A stretch of 5,091 bases of DNA. Source: Firmicutes bacterium UBA2296. GTDB lineage: Bacteria; Bacillota; UBA994. The translations under genes were made by a program, and so were the position numbers. The stretch is taken from assembly GCA_002345475.1 (NCBI GenBank), contig DDWC01000028.1:1-5091 (forward strand), given 5' to 3'. The first letter of the stretch is position 1; every line of letters begins with the position of its first letter. The notes under the pieces were generated by a model that saw nothing but the letters and a program-made list of their open reading frames with translations, did not search any database and had not been told where the DNA came from. This document shows, piece by piece, positions 1-4,570 of the stretch.

Positions 1-472
1 CGGGTTCCGCAGGGTTGTGCCCTCCCCTATGCCTGTGCAAATAGTGGAAAGAGATGCAATCAGCGCGTTGCTGGCCGCGGGCTATCTGGTGATAGCGTCG
101 GGTGGCGGAGGTATTCCGGTTGTTCAGCGAGACGGCTCACTGGTAGGGGTAGAGGCAGTAATCGACAAGGATCTGGCGGGTGAAAGGCTGGCCTTGGACG
201 TTGCGGCGGACACTCTGATGATACTGACCGATGTGCCTCAAGTTGCGTTACACTTTAACACTCCTGAGCAGGTCAATCTGGGCAGGATAACGTTGGCTGA
301 GGCCAGAACGTATGCAGCACAGGGCCATTTCAAGGCTGGCAGCATGGGACCAAAAATGGCGGCGGCTATCAAGTTCCTGGAAAACGGCGGGCGTCGCTCC
401 ATAATTACAGCCCTGGACCTGGCGCTGGACGCTTTGGAGGGGAATGCGGGGACCATCATAACAGTGGAGTAG
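1..472 (+). CDS. arcC: Carbamate kinase, C-terminal part (5' end outside window)
   Basis: Carbamate kinase transfers phosphate between carbamoyl phosphate and ADP, giving ATP, CO2 and ammonia in the cytoplasm; it is the energy-yielding last step of the arginine deiminase and other carbamoyl-phosphate-forming catabolic routes. The reading frame is open from base 2 and starts mid-protein with GFRRVVPSP, a family signature of the central region, so the GTG at 17 is an internal valine and not a start. Further family motifs are SGGGGIPVV (from about base 98), the DKD of VIDKDLA (164-172), LMILTDV, and the C-terminal GSMGPKMAAAIKF (from 338), all typical of the amino-acid kinase fold of this enzyme. 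About 157 of the usual roughly 310 residues are present. The gene ends with TAG 37 bases before the carbamoyltransferase start, consistent with one operon. Base use and frame show no damage. The family call is firm; the upstream partner (for example arginine deiminase) cannot be seen. Confidence 0.95.
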   Translation, partial: GFRRVVPSPMPVQIVERDAISALLAAGYLVIASGGGGIPVVQRDGSLVGVEAVIDKDLAGERLALDVAADTLMILTDVPQVALHFNTPEQVNLGRITLAEARTYAAQGHFKAGSMGPKMAAAIKFLENGGRRSIITALDLALDALEGNAGTIITVE

Positions 473-494
473 CTAGTGCCCATAAACACATTTT

Positions 495-503
495 AAGGAG
501 GAG
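495..503 (+). promoter_or_regulatory. Strong ribosome binding site for the carbamoyltransferase
   Basis: AAGGAGGAG contains a full AGGAGG (496-501), 8 bases before the ATG at 510. It fixes the start of the carbamoyltransferase. No promoter or terminator is recognisable in the 37-base gap after arcC, so co-transcription is the simplest reading. Confidence 0.85.
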
Positions 504-509
504 TTAAGT

Positions 510-1496
510 ATGCCTGTCAATTTGAAGGGGAGAAGCCTTCTGACTCTCATGGATTTCTCGAAAGAGGAAATCCGCTACCTGCTGGACTTGTCCAGGGACC
601 TGAAGGCCAAGAAGCGAGCAGGTATTCACAACGAGGTCCTCAAGGGAAAGAACATAGTACTGCTGTTTGAGAAAACGTCGACTCGCACTCGTTGCGCATT
701 TGAAGTGGCGGCTCTGGACGAGGGGGCGCACGTGACCTTCCTTGACTCCAAGAGCTCACAGATGGGCAAGAAAGAGTCTCTGGAAGACACCGCCAAGGTG
801 CTGGGCAGGTACTACGACGGCATTGAATATCGCGGGTATGGGCAGGATATCGTGGAGAGTCTGGCCAGGCATTCTGGCGTGCCAGTGTGGAATGGGCTCA
901 CTGACGTGGACCATCCGACACAGATTCTGGCTGATCTGCTGACTATCGAGGAACACGTGGCTAAACCGCTCAATAAGGTGAAAGTAGTCTACGTGGGCGA
1001 CACCAGAAACAACATGTCTTACGCATGGATGTATGGGTGCGCCAAGCTTGGCATGCACTTCGTAGCCCTTGGCCCCAAGGAACTGTGGCCGTCTGAGGAC
1101 TCACTGTTGAGAATCCGTGAGGTTGCCGCGCAATCTGGGGCCATTATCGAGATATCAGATAATCACGAGAGCCTCGCGGGTGCTGATGTAGTCTATACAG
1201 ATGTCTGGGTTTCCATGGGTGAAGAGGACCAGATGGAGCGCCGAGTGGAGCTGCTGACCGCCTACCGCGTCGACATGAAGATGATTGCTGCTACCGGGAA
1301 CCCCGACGTCATATTCATGCACTGTCTGCCCGCCTACCATGACCTGGAGACCGGTGTGGCCCGCGAGGCCCACGAAAGAGGGCTTGACGTCCGTGAGGTG
1401 ACTGACGATGTTTTCCGCAGCAGACATTCAGTTGTCTTTGACGAAGCAGAGAATCGCATGCACACCATCAAAGCTGTGATGGTGGCAACCTTATAG
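510..1496 (+). CDS. argF: Ornithine carbamoyltransferase (catabolic role likely)
   Basis: This 328-residue cytoplasmic enzyme interconverts ornithine plus carbamoyl phosphate with citrulline plus phosphate. The carbamoyl-phosphate loop EKTSTRTR is at residues 54-61, HPTQ at 135-138, the second-domain GDTRNN at 163-168, the ornithine-closing SMG loop in DVWVSMGEE at 231-239, the catalytic HCLP at 271-274, and the C-terminal FDEAENRMHTIKAVM near 310-324. Length and all motifs match the ornithine enzyme of the ArgF/ArcB/ArgI family, and the SMG loop and HCLP argue against aspartate or YgeW-type relatives. The ATG at 510 has a perfect Shine-Dalgarno. The gene sits between carbamate kinase and a COG2403-type gene. 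Pairing with carbamate kinase suggests it runs in the citrulline-degrading direction (arcB-like), but sequence alone does not separate anabolic from catabolic enzymes. Putrescine carbamoyltransferase is a less likely alternative. No truncation or missing key residue is seen. Confidence 0.95.
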   Translation: MPVNLKGRSLLTLMDFSKEEIRYLLDLSRDLKAKKRAGIHNEVLKGKNIVLLFEKTSTRTRCAFEVAALDEGAHVTFLDSKSSQMGKKESLEDTAKVLGRYYDGIEYRGYGQDIVESLARHSGVPVWNGLTDVDHPTQILADLLTIEEHVAKPLNKVKVVYVGDTRNNMSYAWMYGCAKLGMHFVALGPKELWPSEDSLLRIREVAAQSGAIIEISDNHESLAGADVVYTDVWVSMGEEDQMERRVELLTAYRVDMKMIAATGNPDVIFMHCLPAYHDLETGVAREAHERGLDVREVTDDVFRSRHSVVFDEAENRMHTIKAVMVATL

Positions 1497-1526
1497 ACGG
1501 CTACCAAAGTCGAATGTACTGGATTG

Positions 1527-1533
1527 AAGGGGG
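1527..1533 (+). promoter_or_regulatory. Ribosome binding site that selects the ATG at 1541
   Basis: AAGGGGG ends 7 bases before the ATG at 1541. The in-frame ATG 27 bases upstream (1514) has no Shine-Dalgarno-like sequence ahead of it, and the ATG at 1535-1537 is out of frame. The site therefore favours 1541, which also places the MDKRRILIMGAAG strand at the very N-terminus, as expected for a Rossmann-like start. Confidence 0.7.
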
Positions 1534-1540
1534 CAATGGT

Positions 1541-2863
1541 ATGGACAAACGTCGCATATTAATCATGGGCGCAGCGGGCCGGGATTTCCATAATTTTAAC
1601 GTCTGCTACCGTCAGGATGAACGTTATGAGGTAGTGGCTTTTACCGCGACACAGATACCCGACATAGAGGGGAGAGTATACCCTAAGGAGCTGGCGGGGC
1701 CCCTCTACCCGGAAGGGATCCCCATATACGCCGAGAGTGAACTCCTGTCCCTGATTTCAGAACTGAATGTCGATGAGGTTGTCTTCTCCTACAGCGACGT
1801 GCCGCATGTCTACGTAATGCACAAGGCTACCCAGGTGATTACCCACGGAGCAGCCTTCACCCTGTTGTCGGCAGAGAAGACTATGATATCCTCCCTTAAG
1901 CCTGTGGTTGCGGTGTGCGCTGTGCGAACCGGTGTCGGCAAGAGCCAGACAACGCGCAAGGTTTGCGATGTTCTCAAAGCCATGGGGCACAGAGTCGTGG
2001 CCATAAGGCACCCAATGCCTTACGGCAACCTGGTGGAACAGAGCTGCCAGCGATTCGCCACATACGAGGACCTCGACAGGCATAAGTGCACCATCGAAGA
2101 GCGTGAAGAATATGAACCACATATCGACCGCGGCATAGTGGTATATGCAGGCGTGGACTACGAAGAAATATTGCGTGAAGCGGAGAAGGAGGCCGACGTC
2201 ATTGTCTGGGACGGCGGCAACAACGACACTCCTTTCTACAAACCTGACATTCACATTACCTTATTGGACCCACACAGACCAGGGCACGAGCAGCTTTATC
2301 ATCCCGGTGAGGCGAACCTGCGCATGGCGGATGTGTTGCTGATTAACAAAGTGGACACGGCAAATCCCGAAGCAGTGTCACAACTGCGCCGTGCCGCAGC
2401 CGAGTACAACCCCGCGGCAGTGGTCATTGAGGCCGCTTCCCCGATTTTCGTGGAATCGCCTGAGATGATTCGTGGCAAACGCGTGTTGGTTATCGAAGAC
2501 GGCCCGACCTTGACCCACGGAGAAATGCCCTACGGAGCAGGCGTTGTGGCCGCCGGGAAGTTTGGCGCCAGCGAGCTGGTGGATCCCAGGCCTTTCGCGG
2601 TAGGCACTATAGCCGCGACCTTTGAGAAATACCGCCACATGGGTCCGTTACTCCCGGCCATGGGGTACGGAGGAAGCCAGATTCGCGAGCTGGAGGAGAC
2701 GATCAAGGCTACAGATTGCGATGTAGTGCTCGTCGCAACTCCCATAGACATCAGAAGGGTACTCAAGCTTGACAAACCTTCTACCCGGGTGCGCTATGAG
2801 CTGCAGGAAATCGGGCTTCCCGATTTGACGCAGGTACTCGCCCCGCTCAAGCCTCAGCAATAA
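1541..2863 (+). CDS. P-loop GTPase / cyclic 2,3-diphosphoglycerate synthetase-like protein (COG2403 family)
   Basis: The 440-residue product resembles the COG2403 family, whose characterised archaeal relative makes cyclic 2,3-diphosphoglycerate; bacterial members are mostly annotated as predicted GTPases and their reaction is not settled. An N-terminal Rossmann-like part begins RILIMGAAGRDFHNFN (residues about 5-20). A central nucleotide-binding domain follows, with the P-loop RTGVGKSQTT at about 129-138, a Walker B/G3-like VIVWDGGNND at 220-229 and an NKVD base-recognition motif at 269-272. The C-terminal part has MGYGGSQIRELEETI (374-388) and VATPIDIRRVL (398-408). The P-loop resembles the SIMIBI class (BioD/MinD-like xTGVGK[ST]), with Val where a classical Walker A has its first Gly. 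No signal peptide or membrane helix is seen, so it is probably cytoplasmic. It starts 44 bases after the carbamoyltransferase, suggesting one operon with arcC and argF. The start at 1541 is chosen over 1514 for its ribosome binding site. Family membership is confident; the substrate is unknown. Confidence 0.85.
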   Translation: MDKRRILIMGAAGRDFHNFNVCYRQDERYEVVAFTATQIPDIEGRVYPKELAGPLYPEGIPIYAESELLSLISELNVDEVVFSYSDVPHVYVMHKATQVITHGAAFTLLSAEKTMISSLKPVVAVCAVRTGVGKSQTTRKVCDVLKAMGHRVVAIRHPMPYGNLVEQSCQRFATYEDLDRHKCTIEEREEYEPHIDRGIVVYAGVDYEEILREAEKEADVIVWDGGNNDTPFYKPDIHITLLDPHRPGHEQLYHPGEANLRMADVLLINKVDTANPEAVSQLRRAAAEYNPAAVVIEAASPIFVESPEMIRGKRVLVIEDGPTLTHGEMPYGAGVVAAGKFGASELVDPRPFAVGTIAATFEKYRHMGPLLPAMGYGGSQIRELEETIKATDCDVVLVATPIDIRRVLKLDKPSTRVRYELQEIGLPDLTQVLAPLKPQQ

Positions 2864-2878
2864 GAAAACGGCTGTTAA

Positions 2879-2912
2879 GCAGAGAGCCATCCTGGCAGGG
2901 GTGGCTCTCTGC
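2879..2912 (+). terminator. Hairpin after the arcC-argF-GTPase operon; terminator-like but without a T-tract
   Basis: An 11-bp perfect stem (GCAGAGAGCCA at 2879-2889 with TGGCTCTCTGC at 2902-2912) encloses a 12-base loop and starts 15 bases after the stop codon. Position and strength fit a 3' end hairpin. However, the next bases are CGCTTGAGGG with no run of T, so it is not a classical intrinsic terminator. It may stabilise the mRNA 3' end, act with Rho, or be another member of the neighbouring repeat family, since its arms share AGAGCC/GGCTCT with the heptamer units. Confidence 0.5.
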
Positions 2913-2924
2913 CGCTTGAGGGAG

Positions 2925-2952
2925 AGCTCTTGGCTCCTGGCTGTTAGCTGTC
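2925..2952 (-). repeat. Heptamer array 1 (four 7-bp units, inverted orientation)
   Basis: Read on the + strand the units are AGCTCTT, GGCTCCT, GGCTGTT, AGCTGTC. Their reverse complements (GACAGCT, AACAGCC, AGGAGCC, AAGAGCT) match the units of the other two arrays. The array is 28 bp with no spacer and forms most of the left arm of the inverted-repeat element. Confidence 0.65.
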
Positions 2953-2965
2953 AGTATAGGGCTAC

Positions 2966-3090
2966 GAAAGCGCGTGGGCGTACGTAAGTTACGTCATACT
3001 ACTTTGACTCAGTTCGCGCCTTTCATTGTACAGGGGTGCTATTGCACCCAGGCCATCGTCGTTCGGGTTACCACCGTGATCAACCGCGAA
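2966..3090. other. Cluster of three hairpins inside the inverted-repeat segment
   Basis: Hairpin A pairs GAAAGCGCG (2966-2974) with CGCGCCTTTC (3015-3024), with one base bulged, and its loop contains the near-perfect palindrome ACGTAA-G-TTACGT (2982-2994). Hairpin B is GGGTGC-TATT-GCACCC (3034-3049). Hairpin C pairs TTCGGGTT (3062-3069) with AACCGCGAA (3082-3090), with one base bulged. With the terminal arms closing outside, nearly the whole segment can fold into a branched structure. These pairings were found by eye and no energy was computed. Either strand could carry the fold. Confidence 0.45.
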
Positions 3091-3116
3091 GAGCTAAGAG
3101 CCACGAGCTAGGAGCT
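3089..3116 (+). repeat. Heptamer array 2 (four 7-bp units)
   Basis: The units are AAGAGCT, AAGAGCC, ACGAGCT, AGGAGCT, contiguous and 28 bp in total. They form most of the right arm of the inverted repeat and are in the opposite orientation to array 1 and the same orientation as array 3. Confidence 0.65.
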
Positions 3117-3141
3117 CTCTAATTATTGCCACAGCTTAACC

Positions 3142-3169
3142 AAGCGCCAAGCGCTAAACGCCAAGCGTC
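3142..3169 (+). repeat. Heptamer array 3 (four 7-bp units, GCG-type)
   Basis: The units are AAGCGCC, AAGCGCT, AAACGCC, AAGCGTC, contiguous and 28 bp. They fit AAGMGCY together with array 2, differing mainly by C for A at the fourth position. The array lies 25 bases beyond array 2 and just upstream of the ECF promoter. It includes a small AGCGC-CAA-GCGCT hairpin (3143-3155). Confidence 0.65.
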
Positions 3170-3185
3170 AACATGCACTTTTTTA

Positions 3186-3211
3186 TGAAACTAACCCGTG
3201 GTATTATCGTA
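3186..3211 (+). promoter_or_regulatory. ECF sigma (sigma-W type) promoter, probably autoregulatory
   Basis: TGAAAC at 3186-3191 and CGTA at 3208-3211 are separated by exactly 16 bases, an exact match to the known Bacillus subtilis sigma-W consensus (TGAAAC-N16-CGTA). A T-run (3179-3184) lies immediately upstream. The predicted transcript start is around 3217-3220. It stands directly before an ECF sigma factor gene, the usual place for an autoregulated ECF promoter. That this particular sigma factor uses it is an inference. Confidence 0.8.
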
Positions 3212-3234
3212 AGGAACAATGAGGGACAGAGAGC

Positions 3235-3239
3235 GAGGG
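3235..3239 (+). promoter_or_regulatory. Ribosome binding site favouring the GTG start at 3246
   Basis: GAGGG lies 6 bases before GTG 3246. The upstream in-frame ATG at 3219 has AAGGA only 3 bases away and would fall at or next to the predicted transcript start, leaving no leader. The GTG start gives a leader of roughly 27 bases and an N-terminus beginning MDYVDRV, a usual ECF length. Confidence 0.5.
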
Positions 3240-3245
3240 CAGAAA

Positions 3246-3824
3246 GTGGATTATGTAGATAGAGTCCTGGTGGAAAAGACCAAACTGGGCGAACGCACCG
3301 CTTTCGCTGAGCTCGTGGAGTTGTACAAGGATAAGATCTTTAATTATCTTTACCGCCTCACTGGCAGCAGAGAGGATGCTGAAGACCTGGCTCAGGAGAC
3401 CTTCCTGCGAGCGTACGCCAAGATTGACACCTTTGACACCACATTGCGGTTCTCTCCCTGGATTTATCGCATCGCTCAAAACGCCGCCGTCGATATGATG
3501 AGGCGACGAAAACCCATGTTGTATCTGGATGAACCAATTGCCTCAGATACAGAGAGCGGCATAGCATGGCAAGTCGCCAGCGATTGCCCCGGGCCTGAAG
3601 AGCAGGTGAGCTTCACCCATCTCAAATCAGAGATAGAGGAGACTATTATGCAGCTACCGACAGCGTATCGTGCGGTACTGCTACTTAGGTATACGCAGGA
3701 AATGTCTTACGAAGACATGGCAAGAACTCTGGAACTGCCCGTAACCACAGTGAAGACCCGGCTGCACAGGGCAAGAGAGGCTTTGCGGATAAGGTTGCTG
3801 TCCAGCGGAGTTCTCGATTATTAG
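3246..3824 (+). CDS. ECF-subfamily RNA polymerase sigma factor (RpoE/SigW-like)
   Basis: This is a 192-residue sigma factor (201 if it starts at ATG 3219) that would direct RNA polymerase to stress-type promoters when freed from its anti-sigma partner. Region 2 spans about residues 18-88: AFAELVELYKDKIFNYLYRL, the core-binding DAEDLAQETFLRAY at 44-57, and the -10-recognising FSPWIYRIAQNAAVDMM with basic RRRK at 69-89. A 35-45 residue linker follows. Region 4 is about 129-183, with LPTAYRAVLLLRY and a helix-turn-helix MSYEDMARTLELPVTTVKTRLHRARE at 153-178 for the -35 element. There is no region 1 or 3, as expected for ECF factors. The start at 3246 is preferred because of the promoter and ribosome binding site positions; 3219 remains possible. 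The next gene, 12 bases on, encodes its likely anti-sigma factor. The exact ECF subgroup and regulon are not determined. Confidence 0.93.
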   Translation: MDYVDRVLVEKTKLGERTAFAELVELYKDKIFNYLYRLTGSREDAEDLAQETFLRAYAKIDTFDTTLRFSPWIYRIAQNAAVDMMRRRKPMLYLDEPIASDTESGIAWQVASDCPGPEEQVSFTHLKSEIEETIMQLPTAYRAVLLLRYTQEMSYEDMARTLELPVTTVKTRLHRAREALRIRLLSSGVLDY

Positions 3825-3836
3825 GGGGAAGATAAT

Positions 3837-4463
3837 ATGAATTGCCAGGAGTTTTTGCATAGGCTGGACAAGTTTGTTGAAGCCAAAGAGGACATGGCTC
3901 CTCCGCCAGCTGGGATGGAGCATATTGACGAATGCCCTGAGTGCAAGGGGATTTACGAGCAGCACATCTTATTGGGACGCAGAATAAGGGCTTTACCAAA
4001 GGCTTGCGCGCCCCAAGGATTAGCGGACAAGGTCATGGCCAGTGTTCCCGCCAGTGCCAGGAAACGCGTGCTCGGAGTGAGATTGCCAAAACTGCAGACT
4101 ATTGCTGCTGTCGCTGCTGCGCTGGCATTGTTTGTATTGCCCCTTAATGCCATGCTCAACCAGGAGCGTCCCTTTGTGGCTCTCAGTGACTCGGCGGCGA
4201 CGATCCAGGTTGAGGGGAGAAACATCGTGGTTCCCAGTGGAGTCAATGTTCGGGGAGACATAAAGGTTGTCAACGGTCATCTCACTGTTTTTGGCTCGGT
4301 GGAGGGTAATATCACCCTCATACGTAGCGTGCTCGTTTCAGGCCCTGAAGCTAGAATTGGCAGTGTGTATACGGTGGATTGGACACTCTGGCAACAGATC
4401 TCCTATAGTGTCACTCAGTTCGCCCAGGATGTCAGGTCCTATGCACGGGGCATGTGGCGCTGA
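3837..4463 (+). CDS. Membrane anti-sigma factor with HxxxCxxC zinc finger and beta-rich outer domain
   Basis: The 208-residue product is the likely inhibitor of the preceding ECF sigma factor. Its cytoplasmic N-terminus carries a ZAS/zf-HC2 zinc motif, H29-x3-C33-x2-C36 (MEHIDECPECKG), with Cys3 nearby. One hydrophobic helix (about residues 86-107, LQTIAAVAAALALFVLPLNAM) should span the membrane. The outer part contains short glycine-punctuated strands, such as VPSGVNVRGDIKVVNGHLTV and VFGSVEGNITLIRSVLVSG (132-169), resembling polymer-forming/bactofilin-like or other beta-helix repeats. It ends in an aromatic, amphipathic stretch of about 35 residues. The ATG at 3837 is preceded by GGGGGAAG, which overlaps the sigma stop codon, so translation is probably coupled. 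An intrinsic terminator follows directly. The anti-sigma call is firm from motif, topology and position; the outer-domain fold and what it senses are inferred or unknown. Confidence 0.87.
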   Translation: MNCQEFLHRLDKFVEAKEDMAPPPAGMEHIDECPECKGIYEQHILLGRRIRALPKACAPQGLADKVMASVPASARKRVLGVRLPKLQTIAAVAAALALFVLPLNAMLNQERPFVALSDSAATIQVEGRNIVVPSGVNVRGDIKVVNGHLTVFGSVEGNITLIRSVLVSGPEARIGSVYTVDWTLWQQISYSVTQFAQDVRSYARGMWR

Positions 4464-4467
4464 CAAA

Positions 4468-4491
4468 GAGCCCGAAAGGGCTCCTTTTTTT
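4468..4491 (+). terminator. Intrinsic terminator of the sigma/anti-sigma operon
   Basis: GAGCCC-GAAA-GGGCTC (4468-4483) is a 6-bp GC-rich stem with a GAAA tetraloop, followed after one C by seven T (4485-4491). It starts 5 bases after the anti-sigma stop codon. This is a textbook Rho-independent terminator. Confidence 0.93.
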
Positions 4492-4556
4492 GCTTGTGAG
4501 CAGGATATTAGTAGCTTAATGGCTAACTACTACAGGTAACCCACGTGACTGACACT

Positions 4557-4562
4557 AGGAGG
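4557..4562 (+). promoter_or_regulatory. Perfect AGGAGG ribosome binding site for the TPR gene
   Basis: AGGAGG lies 8 bases before GTG 4571 and decides the start of the TPR protein gene. In the gap after the terminator (4492-4556) there is an imperfect dyad, TAGTAG (4509-4514) with CTACTA (4527-4532), and a weak TTGTGA/TAATGG pair 17 bases apart. Neither is strong enough to call as an operator or promoter. Confidence 0.85.
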
Positions 4563-4570
4563 TATTCGTT

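Larger units (their letters stand above)
2922..3119. repeat. 198-bp segment bounded by 27-bp imperfect inverted repeats (MITE-like or structured element)
   Basis: The left end (2922-2948) and the reverse complement of the right end (3093-3119) agree at 23 of 27 bases by hand alignment, and both outer tips read GAGAGCTC. The ends are built from 7-bp units, and the interior contains three further hairpins. No long open reading frame fills it, so it carries no transposase. No target-site duplication is apparent: the left flank ends TTGAGG and the right flank starts TAATTA. It could be a miniature inverted-repeat element, an intergenic repeat of the REP/STRR kind, or a structured RNA. It lies between two operons, where such repeats usually sit. 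Confidence 0.6.

Noticed and set aside
17..19. GTG as a true start of the carbamate kinase
   Set aside because: The frame stays open to the window edge and the upstream codons encode GFRRV, part of the conserved mid-protein signature. The remaining 151 residues would be half an enzyme.
1757..2254. 165-residue open frame on the minus strand
   Set aside because: It is fully inside the P-loop protein gene, whose motifs are all on the + strand. No family features are visible in the minus-strand product.
3050..3090. tRNA-like stretch with GTTCGGGTT resembling a T-arm
   Set aside because: No acceptor, D-arm or anticodon stem of proper lengths can be assembled around it. The sequence is better explained by the local hairpin 3062-3090.
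2925..3169. CRISPR array
   Set aside because: Units are only 7 bp, contiguous and degenerate, with no uniform repeats of about 30 bp, no unique spacers and no cas genes.
3143..3184. Intrinsic terminator from the AGCGC-CAA-GCGCT hairpin and the later T-run
   Set aside because: The T-run (3179-3184) is more than 20 bases beyond the stem, too far for Rho-independent termination. The T-run is better read as the upstream part of the ECF promoter.
4494..4522. Sigma-A promoter TTGTGA-N17-TAATGG for the TPR gene
   Set aside because: The -10 match to TATAAT is poor. A promoter must exist after the terminator, but this pair is not convincing enough to annotate.
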